Shown: positions 36,793 through 45,916, counted from the stretch's first letter. The stretch: DNA of 64,000 nt from Octadecabacter dasysiphoniae (GCF_021532615.1 NZ_JAKGAQ010000005.1:62001-126000), one strand, 5' to 3'. Numbers and translations are program-made. The notes: generated by a model from the letters alone, not told the origin.

Positions 36793-39216
36793 ATGTCAGA
36801 TTCGATCCGAGAGCCGTTGAGCGCGAGCTACCCCGTATTGCCGTTGCGTGATATTGTGGTGTTCCCCCATATGATTGTGCCGCTGTTTGTGGGCCGCGAA
36901 AAATCCGTGTCCGCGCTGGAAGAAGTGATGGCCGATGACAAACAGATTTTGCTGTCCAGCCAGATTGACCCCGGCGTCGATGACCCCGACGAAAGCGGCA
37001 TCTACAAAGCGGGCGTTTTGGCCAATGTGTTACAGTTGCTGAAACTGCCTGATGGCACCGTAAAGGTGCTGGTCGAAGGCATCGCACGTGTGCGCATCAC
37101 CGGATTTCACGAGAACGAAAATTTCTTTGAAGCCTCCGCAGAATATCTGACGGAAATGCCCGGCGATATGACCACGATTGAGGCGCTGACGCGCTCTGTC
37201 GCCAAAGAATTTGCGCGTTATGCAAAGGTGAAAAAGAATATCCCCGAAGAAGCGCTGTCTGCCGTGGGCGAGGCAAGCGAGCCTGCAAAGCTGGCTGACC
37301 TTGTTGCAGGGCACCTCGGGATTGAGGTGAACCAGCGTCAGGATCTGTTGGAAACGCTGTCCGTATCTGAACGCCTTGAAAAGGTTTACGGTCTGATGCA
37401 GGGCGAAATGTCCGTGCTTCAGGTCGAAAAGAAGATCAAAACCCGCGTGAAGACCCAGATGGAGCGCACCCAGCGCGAGTACTATTTGAATGAGCAGATG
37501 AAGGCCATTCAGAAGGAACTCGGCGACGGCGAAGAGGGCGAAGGCGAAGTGGCTGAGCTTGAGGGCAAGATCGCCAACACCAAGCTGTCTAAGGAAGCGC
37601 AGGAAAAGGTCGACGGCGAGCTCAAGAAGCTCAAGAACATGTCGCCCATGTCTGCGGAAGCCACCGTTGTGCGCAACTATCTGGATTGGATTTTGTCCAT
37701 TCCATGGGGCAAGAAATCCCGTGTGAAAAAGGACCTCGGCAAGGCCGAGGCGATTTTGGACAATGACCACTATGGTCTTGATAAGGTTAAGGAACGCATC
37801 GTTGAATATCTGGCCGTGCAGCAGCGCAGCCAGAAGCTGAAGGGGCCAATCATGTGCCTTGTCGGCCCTCCCGGTGTGGGTAAAACGTCACTTGGTAAAT
37901 CTGTGGCGAAGGCCACGGGGCGCGAATTTATCCGCATTTCGCTGGGCGGCGTGCGTGACGAGAGCGAAATTCGCGGTCACCGCCGTACCTATATCGGGTC
38001 CATGCCCGGTAAGATCATTCAGGCGTTGAAGAAGGCGAAAACCACGAACCCGCTGATTTTGCTCGATGAAATCGACAAGATGGGGCAGGATTTCCGCGGA
38101 GATCCCGCGTCCGCGATGCTTGAGGTCTTGGACCCCGAGCAGAACAGCACATTCGTGGATCACTACCTTGAGGTCGAATATGACTTGTCCAATGTGATGT
38201 TCCTGACAACGTCAAACTCCTACAATATGCCGGGCCCATTGCTGGACCGGATGGAGATTATCCCGCTGTCTGGCTACACCGAGGATGAAAAGCGCGAGAT
38301 CGCAAAGCAGCACCTGCTTGAAAAAGTGATGAAAAACCATGGCCTTAAAGCCAAGGAATTCACACTTGAGGATTCCGCGCTGACGTCGATGATCCGCTAT
38401 TACACCCGTGAGGCCGGCGTGCGGAACCTTGAGCGTGAGATCGCTAAGGTGGCGCGCAAAGCCGTGACCAAGCTGGTGAAAAAGGAAGTCGAAAGCGTTG
38501 TCGTGAATGAAGACAACATCGATGACTACCTTGGCGTAAAAAAGCATCGCTTTGGTCTGGCAGAAGAGAAGGATCAGATCGGCGTTGTCACCGGATTGGC
38601 CTATACGTCAGTTGGTGGTGAACTTCTTAACATCGAAGCACTGCGTCTTCCCGGCAAAGGCCGTATGAAGACAACCGGTAAGCTGGGTGATGTGATGAAG
38701 GAAAGCATTGATGCGGCGTCGTCGTACGTGCGGTCCATTTCACCAAAGATCGGGGTGAAACCGCCGGAATTCGACAAGCTGGACATCCACGTGCACGTGC
38801 CCGATGGCGCAACGCCGAAAGATGGGCCAAGCGCGGGTCTGGCGATGGTGACGTCGATCGTGTCTGTTTTGACAAAAATCCCTGTTCGCAAAGACATTGC
38901 GATGACAGGCGAAGTGTCCCTGCGCGGGAATGCAATGCCGATTGGCGGTTTGAAGGAAAAACTGCTGGCCGCACTGCGAGGAGGCATCAAGACCGTGCTG
39001 ATCCCCGAAGAGAACGTAAAAGACCTGGCCGATATTCCTGACAACGTGAAGCAGGGGCTTGAGATTATCCCTGTGACGCACGTGTCCGAAGTGTTGGCGC
39101 ATGCCCTAACATCCGCACCCGAAGCGGTTGAATGGGACCAAGAGGCAGAAGATGCCGCCGCAGCCGAGGCCGCGTTGCGCGCCCGCGACAGTGGGGCAGG
39201 TGCCACAGCACACTAA
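36793..39216 (+). CDS. lon: Lon protease (endopeptidase La)
   Basis: Lon is an ATP-dependent serine protease for damaged and regulatory proteins. The 807-residue protein has the N-terminal LON substrate domain (about 10-205), a coiled-coil segment, AAA+ with Walker A GPPGVGKT (Lys364), and the protease domain with the Ser-Lys dyad (Ser680 in DGPSAGL, Lys723 in GGLKEKLL). Length is typical. GGAAAAAGAG precedes the ATG, and a heat-shock-type promoter lies upstream. A terminator follows, then the HU gene. Confidence 0.98.
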   Translation: MSDSIREPLSASYPVLPLRDIVVFPHMIVPLFVGREKSVSALEEVMADDKQILLSSQIDPGVDDPDESGIYKAGVLANVLQLLKLPDGTVKVLVEGIARVRITGFHENENFFEASAEYLTEMPGDMTTIEALTRSVAKEFARYAKVKKNIPEEALSAVGEASEPAKLADLVAGHLGIEVNQRQDLLETLSVSERLEKVYGLMQGEMSVLQVEKKIKTRVKTQMERTQREYYLNEQMKAIQKELGDGEEGEGEVAELEGKIANTKLSKEAQEKVDGELKKLKNMSPMSAEATVVRNYLDWILSIPWGKKSRVKKDLGKAEAILDNDHYGLDKVKERIVEYLAVQQRSQKLKGPIMCLVGPPGVGKTSLGKSVAKATGREFIRISLGGVRDESEIRGHRRTYIGSMPGKIIQALKKAKTTNPLILLDEIDKMGQDFRGDPASAMLEVLDPEQNSTFVDHYLEVEYDLSNVMFLTTSNSYNMPGPLLDRMEIIPLSGYTEDEKREIAKQHLLEKVMKNHGLKAKEFTLEDSALTSMIRYYTREAGVRNLEREIAKVARKAVTKLVKKEVESVVVNEDNIDDYLGVKKHRFGLAEEKDQIGVVTGLAYTSVGGELLNIEALRLPGKGRMKTTGKLGDVMKESIDAASSYVRSISPKIGVKPPEFDKLDIHVHVPDGATPKDGPSAGLAMVTSIVSVLTKIPVRKDIAMTGEVSLRGNAMPIGGLKEKLLAALRGGIKTVLIPEENVKDLADIPDNVKQGLEIIPVTHVSEVLAHALTSAPEAVEWDQEAEDAAAAEAALRARDSGAGATAH

Positions 39217-39238
39217 GGTGGCTGGCAACGTTGAAATT

Positions 39239-39271
39239 GGGCGCTGCGGGGAAACCTGCGGCGCCTTTTTT
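39239..39271 (+). terminator. Rho-independent terminator of lon
   Basis: GGCGCTGCGGG and CCTGCGGCGCC form an imperfect 11-bp stem with a short GAAA-containing loop, followed by six T. It lies 22 bp after the lon stop. Confidence 0.85.
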
Positions 39272-39343
39272 GTGCGTCGTCTTTTACGCTCTGTTTACAC
39301 CTGACGGCCAGAGGTGGGACACAGGGTTTGATTTTCTTCCCTT

Positions 39344-39355
39344 TTCCCATGGGAA
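39344..39355. promoter_or_regulatory. Perfect 12-bp palindrome upstream of the HU gene
   Basis: TTCCCATGGGAA lies 65 bp before the HU ATG. It is a perfect palindrome in the lon-HU gap and could be an operator. A 12-bp palindrome can also occur by chance. Confidence 0.25.
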
Positions 39356-39420
39356 TGACGGGCTGAACGCTGTATTGTTTCCCAAACAAGCACAATCAAG
39401 TGCCCAGACCGGAGATCACA

Positions 39421-39837
39421 ATGGCCACCCGCAGCACAACGACCGCGACGACCAAAGCCAAGCCTGCCAAGGCGAAAACGACGACAAAGACAGCCGCGGC
39501 CAAGGCCGTTGCAACCTCGGCACCAAAAGCCACGATTGTTGAAACTGTGACGCCGATTGTGTCCGGTTTGCCGATCAAAAAGCCAGAGCTGATCGACCGC
39601 GTTGTGACAGAGACCGGCATGAAGAAAAAAGACGTCAAACCAGTGGTTGAGGCGATGTTGTCTGTTCTTGCGCGGACGCTGTCGGAGGGCGAAGAAATTA
39701 CTGCCCCTCCCATGGGTAAGCTGATGATCAAACGCGTCAAAGATCTGCCAAACGCCAAAGTTCTAACGCTGAAAATGCGCATCCCGACGGGTGAAAAAGG
39801 CCCGAAGCCTGACCCGCTTGCACAGGCGGCCGAGTAA
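39421..39837 (+). CDS. HU-family DNA-binding protein with basic N-terminal tail
   Basis: This 138-residue protein has an HU/IHF-like fold from about residue 50. Before it is a tail of about 45 residues made mostly of Lys, Ala and Thr (TTKAKPAKAKTTTKTAAAKA), like the tails of histone H1-like proteins. HU proper is about 90 residues. The flexible arm region is atypical (RVKDLPNAKVLTLKMR). ATG 39421 is preferred to 39400 because it follows a GGAG site. The 3' end contains a likely tRNA-Val promoter. Confidence 0.85.
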   Translation: MATRSTTTATTKAKPAKAKTTTKTAAAKAVATSAPKATIVETVTPIVSGLPIKKPELIDRVVTETGMKKKDVKPVVEAMLSVLARTLSEGEEITAPPMGKLMIKRVKDLPNAKVLTLKMRIPTGEKGPKPDPLAQAAE

Positions 39838-39846
39838 ATCTAAGAC
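39818..39846 (+). promoter_or_regulatory. Promoter of tRNA-Val(CAC), inside HU 3' end
   Basis: TTGCAC (39818-39823) is separated by exactly 17 bp from TAAGAC (39841-39846), 9 bp before the tRNA. The same TTGnnn-17-TAnnnn arrangement precedes the tRNA-Val(TAC) and the first tRNA-Asp in this window. Confidence 0.55.
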
Positions 39847-39855
39847 ACCGCCAGC

Positions 39856-39930
39856 GGGTGATTAGCTCAGTGGTAGAGCGCTTCGTTCACATCGAAGATG
39901 TCAGGAGTTCAAATCTCTTATCACCCACCA
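39856..39930 (+). tRNA. tRNA-Val (anticodon CAC)
   Basis: A 75-nt cloverleaf has acceptor GGGTGAT pairing with ATCACCC, D-arm TAGCTCAGTGGTAGAGC, and anticodon stem CTTCG/CGAAG around loop TTCACAT with anticodon CAC. The T-arm contains TTCAAAT. The CCA is encoded. Confidence 0.95.
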
Positions 39931-40316
39931 CCTTGCATCCTGTTGGGGTGAACATCAGGCCAGTATTGTCGGGCCTGCATGTGGCCTGCGATCAATGATT
40001 GTTTAATTTTTTTGCGCTGAATTATCAGGCGAACGCCGCGAGGCGCCGCGTTTTAGGCAGATCAATGCCGTCAATATCGGTTTTGTAAAGTTCCTTAAGA
40101 AATGTGCTTGGGCGACTAAATTCACCGCAAATTTATACTTCTTTAGTTTTATCGTCTGCCATTTCAGTCAGACTCAGTCGAACGTCCTCTTGAAAATCTG
40201 TGATATTACCAGCGTGGGGGACCGTTAACGTTGCAATGCGTGGCAAAGTGTCGCCCTCTAGCTGTTATGCTCTTTGGGACAAGGGCATCACATTTCAACA
40301 GAGAAGGAACACTTCC
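39931..40316. other. AT-rich gene-free region upstream of the stress protein
   Basis: About 386 bp with no supported ORF. It is visibly AT-richer than the surrounding coding DNA, with T-runs at 40000-40015 and 40130-40155. It presumably holds the end of the tRNA transcript and the promoter of the universal stress gene. I found no TTGAT-n4-ATCAA box, integrase remnant or repeated tRNA end. Confidence 0.5.
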
Positions 40317-40748
40317 ATGAAATTAGTCATCGGCCTTGATGGGGCGAGTACGGGAGGCAAAGCGTTGGACTTTGCCAAAAATCTGGCATCAAAAACCGAC
40401 AGTTGCGAATTGATCGTGGTCTACGTGATCGAATGGTCGCCGTTTTCATTCCAGACAGCGGAAGAAAACGCAGAGCGCCATAAGCGACGTGAAGAAGAAA
40501 TCGCCATCGCGATGGAACGTGTCGTTAACCCAGCGGTCAAATCCTTGACCGACGCAGGGTTGTCTGCTCGTGCCATCGTGCGCCACGGCGACGTTGCAGA
40601 CACAATCGATAATATTGCCCACAAAGAAGGTGCCGACCAGATCGTCGTTGCGCGGACCAGCGCGGGCGGGATCACATCGCGCCTGTTCGGCAGCTCAACT
40701 GCAAACCTTGTGATGAACGCCCGCGTTCCTGTCACAGTCGTCGCATAA
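40317..40748 (+). CDS. Universal stress protein (UspA family)
   Basis: This 143-residue Usp domain starts MKLVIGLDGASTGGKALDFA. It contains the ATP-binding GxxxxxxxGSST motif (GITSRLFGSSTANLVM) before the final strand VPVTVVA. GAAGGA precedes ATG 40317; in-frame codons upstream would add unrelated residues. It lies 11 bp before the AGCS symporter gene, so the two are probably one transcript. Confidence 0.92.
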   Translation: MKLVIGLDGASTGGKALDFAKNLASKTDSCELIVVYVIEWSPFSFQTAEENAERHKRREEEIAIAMERVVNPAVKSLTDAGLSARAIVRHGDVADTIDNIAHKEGADQIVVARTSAGGITSRLFGSSTANLVMNARVPVTVVA

Positions 40749-40759
40749 GGATTTTGAAA

Positions 40760-42313
40760 ATGCAGACTATTCAACGATGTCTTCTGGCCCTCGGCGCGCT
40801 TGTCGCCATGACAGGGCAGGCCGCCGCGCAAGAGGCCGCAAGCCTCGATGCGCGTGTTAATGAAATCTTTGCCAGCTCAACCGGTTGGTTCGTGAATGCG
40901 ATCTTTGCGCCTATCCCCGGTACTGCGTTCCCATGGATCGTCATGTGGTTGGTGATCGGTGCATCCGTATTCACCATCTATTTTGCCTTCGTGCAGTTCC
41001 GCTTTTTTGGTCACGCGATCGGCCTTGTGAAGGGCGATTATTCCGACCCCAACGATGCGGGTGAGGTCAGCCACTTTCAGGCCCTCGCAACGGCGCTTTC
41101 GGGCACTGTTGGTCTTGGTAACATCGCGGGTGTTGCTGTTGCCGTTGGTATCGGTGGTCCTGGTGCGACGTTCTGGATGATCCTTGCGGGTCTTCTTGGG
41201 ATGGCGTCCAAGTTCACCGAATGTACGTTGGGTGTGAAATACCGCAACGAATATCCGGACGGAACGGTGTCTGGTGGTCCGATGTATTACATCTCCAAGG
41301 GGTTTGACGAACTTGGCTTGCCAGGTGGTAAAATCCTCGCGGTGTTGTTCTCGATCTTTTGTATTCTGGGTGCTTTGGGCGGCGGAAACATGTTCCAGGC
41401 CAATCAGGCGCACGCACAGATTACGCAGATCACCGGCGACTTCCCCGGCTGGATCACGGGCGTTATCTTTGCGGCTGTGGTGTTCGCGGTTATCGTTGGC
41501 GGTATCAAATCCATCGCTAAAGTGACCGAAAAAGTAGTGCCGTTCATGGGCATTCTTTATGTGGGCGCAGCGATCGTTGTGTTGATCGTAAACTACAACA
41601 TGATCGGTTGGGCGTTTGGCCAAATCTGGGCCGGTGCCTTTACAGGTCTTGGTGTTGCTGGTGGTTTCGTCGGTGCGTTGATCCAAGGTTTCAAGCGGGC
41701 GGCGTTTTCGAACGAGGCTGGCGTTGGTTCTGCGGCGATTGCACACTCTGCGGTGAAAACCAAAGAACCGATCACCGAAGGGTTCGTGTCGCTGCTTGAA
41801 CCGCTGATCGATACTGTGGTGATTTGTACGATGACAGCGCTTGTCATCATCATCTCTCAGCAGCTGATCATTGATGCGGACACAGGCAACTACGTGCTGA
41901 ACGAAGCAGGTACTGCCATCGCAACTGTGAATGACAACGGTGGTGTTGCTTTGACATCCGCCGCGTTCGGATCTGCAATCAGCTGGTTCCCGTTTGTCCT
42001 CGCGATTGCGGTCGTCCTGTTCGCGTTCTCGACGATGATTTCATGGTCCTACTACGGCCTGAAAGCGTGGACGTATCTGTTCGGCGAAGGCAAGACGACA
42101 GAACTGGTCTTCAAGATCATCTTCTGTATCTTCATCGTAATCGGTGCGGCGGCCAGCCTTGGCCCTGTGATCGACTTCTCGGATGCGGCAATCTTTGCGA
42201 TGGCTGTGGTGAATATCACCGCCCTCTATTTCCTGATGAAGGTCGTGAAGAAAGAACTGCATTCTTATGCAAGCCGCCTGAAGTCGGGCGAGATCAAGAA
42301 GTATCAGCACTGA
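40760..42313 (+). CDS. Sodium:alanine symporter (AGCS family)
   Basis: This 517-residue secondary transporter takes up alanine or glycine with sodium. The family signature lies around ALSGTVGLGNIAGVAVAVGIGGPGA, and EAGVGSAAIAHS and SWSYYGLKAWTYLFG are conserved blocks. The N terminus has a cleavable-looking signal (ending AAAQ) before the first membrane helix. About ten transmembrane segments follow. ATG 40760 is preceded by AAGGA; the ORF could also open at a TTG at 40754. A terminator follows. Confidence 0.93.
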   Translation: MQTIQRCLLALGALVAMTGQAAAQEAASLDARVNEIFASSTGWFVNAIFAPIPGTAFPWIVMWLVIGASVFTIYFAFVQFRFFGHAIGLVKGDYSDPNDAGEVSHFQALATALSGTVGLGNIAGVAVAVGIGGPGATFWMILAGLLGMASKFTECTLGVKYRNEYPDGTVSGGPMYYISKGFDELGLPGGKILAVLFSIFCILGALGGGNMFQANQAHAQITQITGDFPGWITGVIFAAVVFAVIVGGIKSIAKVTEKVVPFMGILYVGAAIVVLIVNYNMIGWAFGQIWAGAFTGLGVAGGFVGALIQGFKRAAFSNEAGVGSAAIAHSAVKTKEPITEGFVSLLEPLIDTVVICTMTALVIIISQQLIIDADTGNYVLNEAGTAIATVNDNGGVALTSAAFGSAISWFPFVLAIAVVLFAFSTMISWSYYGLKAWTYLFGEGKTTELVFKIIFCIFIVIGAAASLGPVIDFSDAAIFAMAVVNITALYFLMKVVKKELHSYASRLKSGEIKKYQH

Positions 42314-42338
42314 TACCTCTGGTTCTTCAATAGAAACG

Positions 42339-42369
42339 AAAAGGCCGTTCCTTCCGGGGCGGCCTTTTT
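42339..42369 (+). terminator. Rho-independent terminator of the AGCS gene
   Basis: AAAAGGCCG (42339-42347) pairs with CGGCCTTTT (42360-42368), followed by a T-run. It lies 25 bp after the symporter stop. Confidence 0.85.
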
Positions 42370-42421
42370 GTATGGACGTATGGAACACGCCCACCGACCC
42401 TTATGAATGCGAGCGCCCGTT

Positions 42422-42979
42422 ATGACCCATCCCGAACTGTACATCCTGCGCCATGGCCAAACCGAATGGAACGCGACGGACCGCATGCAAGGGTGGCTGA
42501 ATTCACCGCTTACGGCGAAGGGCGAAATGGATGCCGCGCGGCAAGGCGAAATTCTGCGCGGGCTTGATCTGGCGGGATTTGCGTTTTGGTGCAGCCCGTC
42601 TGGGCGCGCTGTTCAAACGGCTGGCATCGCATGCCCGATGGCAGAAGCGATCCACACAGATATTCGCCTGCGCGAGATTGGCGTTGGCGATTGGGCAGGG
42701 CGGTATCGTGCAGAATTGCCGATGCCAACCAGTGACGACCCTTATATGTCGCAATATGAAATGGCCCCGAACGGCGAAGGTTTGGCGGCGGTTGATGTGC
42801 GCGTGCGCGACTTTCTGGCCAGCATAAATGGCCCTACAGTGTTGATAACGCATGGAATTACCAGCCGCGTCATTCGCAACGCTGTGATCGGGCCTGACGC
42901 GCTGGCCAACCCGTCAGTCCACGGCGGACAGGGCTGCGTTTATCATTTGAAGGATGGTGTGCAAGAATTGCTCACATGA
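42422..42979 (+). CDS. Histidine phosphatase (phosphoglycerate mutase-like)
   Basis: This 185-residue protein has the histidine-phosphatase RHG motif (YILRHGQTEWN) with the nucleophile His. The second catalytic His is in VLITHGITSRVIR. Such proteins dephosphorylate sugars, nucleotides or proteins; a cofactor-dependent phosphoglycerate mutase would be longer. ATG 42422 fits the family N terminus, and ATG 42407 is possible. The substrate is unknown. Confidence 0.9.
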   Translation: MTHPELYILRHGQTEWNATDRMQGWLNSPLTAKGEMDAARQGEILRGLDLAGFAFWCSPSGRAVQTAGIACPMAEAIHTDIRLREIGVGDWAGRYRAELPMPTSDDPYMSQYEMAPNGEGLAAVDVRVRDFLASINGPTVLITHGITSRVIRNAVIGPDALANPSVHGGQGCVYHLKDGVQELLT

Positions 42980-42982
42980 GGG

Positions 42983-43011
42983 TTGCAACGCCGCTGCGGT
43001 TGTCCTAAATC
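42983..43011 (+). promoter_or_regulatory. Promoter of tRNA-Val(TAC)
   Basis: TTGCAA (42983-42988) and TAAATC (43006-43011) are spaced 17 bp and end 9 bp before the tRNA. Confidence 0.55.
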
Positions 43012-43020
43012 GCTGGCAAC

Positions 43021-43096
<76 letters not shown>

Positions 43097-43209
43097 TTCC
43101 CCTTATGAGATGAACTAACCCCAGCATTTATGGTGCTTACGCTCGTGCATGCTATTTCGTTTTACTTCCTGCACAAATGCACGCTGTCTGCTCGTGAGCG
43201 CGAGTATGG

Positions 43210-43221
43210 TGCGTAAACGCA
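43210..43221. promoter_or_regulatory. Inverted repeat upstream of pirin
   Basis: TGCGT-AA-ACGCA is a perfect 12-bp inverted repeat overlapping a TATGCTAT -10-like stretch, about 40 bp before the pirin ATG. It could be an operator for a small dimeric regulator. Confidence 0.3.
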
Positions 43222-43260
43222 TTATGCTATTCCCTTTCTAACCCTTGAAAGGAGCCCCAG

Positions 43261-44199
43261 ATGTCTTGGAACCCCATTTTAGACCCCGACGTGCCGATCG
43301 GTGACGCAGTGGATGCAATTGAAACCGTAATTGTCCCACGTTCGCGCGATTTGGGTGGGTTTGAGGTGCGCCGCGCGTTGCCGGCGCCAAAGCGCCAGAT
43401 GGTCGGACCATTTATTTTCTTTGATCAAATGGGTCCCGCTGAATTTCTGAGCGGGCAGGGAATCGACGTGCGCCCGCACCCCCATATCGGGCTGGCGACG
43501 GTGACGTATTTGCATAAGGGCGCAATTCATCACCGCGACAGTCTGGGCACGGACAGCTGGATCGAACCTGGCGACGTCAATTTGATGACGGCGGGCCATG
43601 GAATCACCCATTCAGAACGGATGGACGGACCGGGCCGTGAAAAGACGCGGTCCTTGTTCGGCATTCAAAGCTGGATTGCCTTGCCTGAGGATCGAGAGGA
43701 TGATCCGGCCGCATTTACCCACGCCGCGGCGGCTGACTTGCCGCTGCTTGAGGGAGAGGGAAAGCAGGTGCGCCTGATCCTTGGGTCAGCCTACGGCGAA
43801 ACCGCCCCCGTCCAAACCCCGTCAGAGATGTTTTATCTGGATGCGTCGCTTGAAGTGGGGGCGTCTATCCCGCTGCCGGACAACCACGAGGATCGCGGGG
43901 TTTATGTGTTGGATGGGTCCGTCACGGTGGGCGGACAAACGTTTGATGCGGGGCGCATGATGGTCTTTCGCCCCGGTGATCGTTTGTCGTTAAAGGCGGG
44001 CGATGCGGGTGCACGGATTATGTTGTTGGGGGGTGCCACGCTGAACGGGCCGCGCCATATCTGGTGGAACTTTGTGGCCTCCAGCCGTGACAAGATTGAT
44101 GCCGCGAAAGAAGCATGGCGCGCGGGCGATTGGGCACACGGGCGGTTCCAATTGCCGGTTGGCGATACGGATGAGTTTATTCCGTTGCCCGAAAGGTAG
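43261..44199 (+). CDS. Pirin family protein
   Basis: This 312-residue bicupin protein has the pirin metal site: His residues in RPHPHIGLAT and a His/Glu pair in HGITHSE. GPFIFFDQMGPAEF is the family opening block and the C-terminal pirin_C domain spans about 185-290. Bacterial pirins include quercetinases and regulators of pyruvate metabolism; the role here is unknown. AAGGAG precedes the ATG by 7 bp. Confidence 0.92.
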   Translation: MSWNPILDPDVPIGDAVDAIETVIVPRSRDLGGFEVRRALPAPKRQMVGPFIFFDQMGPAEFLSGQGIDVRPHPHIGLATVTYLHKGAIHHRDSLGTDSWIEPGDVNLMTAGHGITHSERMDGPGREKTRSLFGIQSWIALPEDREDDPAAFTHAAAADLPLLEGEGKQVRLILGSAYGETAPVQTPSEMFYLDASLEVGASIPLPDNHEDRGVYVLDGSVTVGGQTFDAGRMMVFRPGDRLSLKAGDAGARIMLLGGATLNGPRHIWWNFVASSRDKIDAAKEAWRAGDWAHGRFQLPVGDTDEFIPLPER

Positions 44200-44205
44200 T
44201 GGTGC

Positions 44206-44973
44206 TTAACCCGTTTGCACCACACGGCGGAAATTGCGCGATTGCCACAACGGCCAGCCCAGAATCTGGCTGACTGTTACAAACGTCAGCCCGCGCCCTG
44301 TCAGCCCGTCTAATGTTTGGGGCATCGCATCAATTGTACCGCGGTGGATGTCGTGGCTCAGAATGATGCCGCCTTGCCGTGTGTTTTGCAGGATGCGCCG
44401 CGCCACAACGTTTGATCCTGGTCGTCGCCAGTCTTGTGGGTCCACCGACCACAGAATCGTCGGCAGGGTGCGGTTGCCGTGCAGCCACGTGCGTTGGCGA
44501 CGGCTGAATGCGCCGTAAGGCGGGCGGAACGTAACGGGCGGGCGGCCCGTGATCTGAAAGATCGCATTCGTGGTCTGGTCAATTTCGCGGATGACGGCGC
44601 CGTCGCCCATGCGGTCCAGAAAGGGGTGCGACCAGCTGTGATTGCCAATTTCGTGGCCTTCCTCTGCGATGCGGCGCGCAATGGCGGGGTATTGCACCAC
44701 ACGGTTGCCGATCAGATAGAACGTCGCGCGAATGCCGCGTTCGCGCAGCATGTCCAGCAGACGGGGCGTATGAGTGGGGTGGGGGCCGTCATCGAACGTC
44801 ATGGCCACCACCGCTGAGGGCGTTGAGATCGCCGTGATCGTCGCTGCGTCCGAATTCACAAGGTCATCGGGCAGCGCAATAAGAGGTCGCGCAGATGCGC
44901 CAGTGCCACCAAAGGCTGCCGCCCCAAAGCCAAGGCCAGCCGCCAAGGCATGGCGGCGTGATAGATGTGTCAT
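44206..44973 (-). CDS. Tat-exported polysaccharide deacetylase
   Basis: This 255-residue NodB-domain enzyme would remove acetyl groups from a polysaccharide, possibly peptidoglycan or an exopolysaccharide. The N terminus SRRHALAAGLGFGAAAF is a twin-arginine-type signal. Catalytic motifs are TFDDGP (Asp61, Asp62), NHSWSHP (zinc His112 and His116), FRPPYG and LSHDIH. The metal site is complete. It is convergent with pirin, with stops 6 bp apart. Confidence 0.91.
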   Translation of the reverse strand: MTHLSRRHALAAGLGFGAAAFGGTGASARPLIALPDDLVNSDAATITAISTPSAVVAMTFDDGPHPTHTPRLLDMLRERGIRATFYLIGNRVVQYPAIARRIAEEGHEIGNHSWSHPFLDRMGDGAVIREIDQTTNAIFQITGRPPVTFRPPYGAFSRRQRTWLHGNRTLPTILWSVDPQDWRRPGSNVVARRILQNTRQGGIILSHDIHRGTIDAMPQTLDGLTGRGLTFVTVSQILGWPLWQSRNFRRVVQTG

Positions 44974-45157
44974 GTGACCCTCCCCAGGGTGGCAATCGTA
45001 AGCCTAATGAGGGTTGCTGCGATTCCTTCATGAAATCAAAGGTTTTTTTGGTAAATCCGACGGGCTTGGGGTGGCTTTGGCGTGCGGGCACAGCATCTAG
45101 TGGTTGGCGTGAAAACAGCGGTGGTGCGAAAAGCTGTAAATCGGTGCGGCTTGTGGC

Positions 45158-45186
45158 TTGACGGGGTCGCCAGCCCTGCCTAGAAG
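45158..45186 (+). promoter_or_regulatory. Promoter of the tRNA-Asp pair
   Basis: TTGACG (45158-45163) and TAGAAG (45181-45186) are 17 bp apart and lie 34 bp before the first tRNA-Asp. This is the best sigma-70-like promoter I see in the window. Confidence 0.6.
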
Positions 45187-45219
45187 CGCGTTACGTTGAT
45201 GCAAGTCAACGGACAGTGG

Positions 45220-45296
45220 GCGGTTGTAGCTCAGTTGGTTAGAGTACCGGCCTGTCACGCCGGGGGTCGCGGGTTCGAGTCCCGTCAACCGCGCCA
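45220..45296 (+). tRNA. tRNA-Asp (anticodon GTC), copy 1
   Basis: A 77-nt cloverleaf has acceptor GCGGTTG pairing with CAACCGC, anticodon stem CCGGC/GCCGG around loop CTGTCAC with anticodon GTC, and T-loop GTTCGAG. CCA is encoded. Confidence 0.97.
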
Positions 45297-45356
45297 CCGC
45301 TGTCCCTTTGGTTTCAGGATGAAACTGCTCGGTTCGAGGATAAGAGCAAAAAGTGC

Positions 45357-45433
45357 GCGGTTGTAGCTCAGTTGGTTAGAGTACCGGCCTGTCACGCCGG
45401 GGGTCGCGGGTTCGAGTCCCGTCAACCGCGCCA
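45357..45433 (+). tRNA. tRNA-Asp (anticodon GTC), copy 2
   Basis: Identical over all 77 nt to the copy at 45220, after a 60-bp spacer. No separate promoter is evident, so the two are probably cotranscribed. Confidence 0.97.
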
Positions 45434-45451
45434 CTTATCCCCCCCCAAACT

Positions 45452-45841
45452 TTATAGTGCCAATTGTTCCATGATCACTGTGGGTCCGCATCCGGCCATG
45501 AACCCAATCGCCATGCCGATCGCAAGTGGGATGGATTTGCCCCGAAACACGGCGCTGCGCAATTTGATTGCCATCATCAGGACGCTGGCCACACAGACCA
45601 GCGCCAGAACGATAGACGCAGGTTTGATGTAGGGTGCGACGCTTTGCACGGATGAAAGCTGTTCGCTCAGGTCTTGTCCGTGGGTCAGGAAATACCCGAC
45701 GGGGGCCATCCAGATCACGCCAAGGGTCAGATTGCGCCAAACCCTGCGCCGTGCAGATTTGTCAGCGTCAGCCCTGCCATCCAGCGTGGGCATGTCCGGT
45801 GCGGGCGGGGTCTTTAGACGGTCTGTGAAATCGGTTGTCAT
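45452..45841 (-). CDS. Hypothetical inner-membrane protein (129 aa)
   Basis: No family recognised. Residues about 1-30 are hydrophilic. A first membrane segment (LTLGVIWMAPVGYFL) is followed by a short loop, a second segment (IKPASIVLALVCVASVLMMA) and a third near the C terminus (IPLAIGMAIGFMAGC). GGAG precedes ATG 45841. It is 75 bp downstream of the S41 peptidase gene and may belong to the same transcript. Confidence 0.7.
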   Translation of the reverse strand: MTTDFTDRLKTPPAPDMPTLDGRADADKSARRRVWRNLTLGVIWMAPVGYFLTHGQDLSEQLSSVQSVAPYIKPASIVLALVCVASVLMMAIKLRSAVFRGKSIPLAIGMAIGFMAGCGPTVIMEQLAL

Positions 45842-45916
45842 TCGGATCTCCTTTGCGTGACGTTCGCACACCTGCCGGCCCAAAGTTTGGCCCATTTGGG
45901 GTCATAATCGGGCGGG

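Noticed and set aside
45097..45297. A 66-codon minus-strand frame and similar frames across the tRNA-Asp genes
   Set aside because: They read through the antisense of tRNA sequence, a frequent source of spurious annotations.
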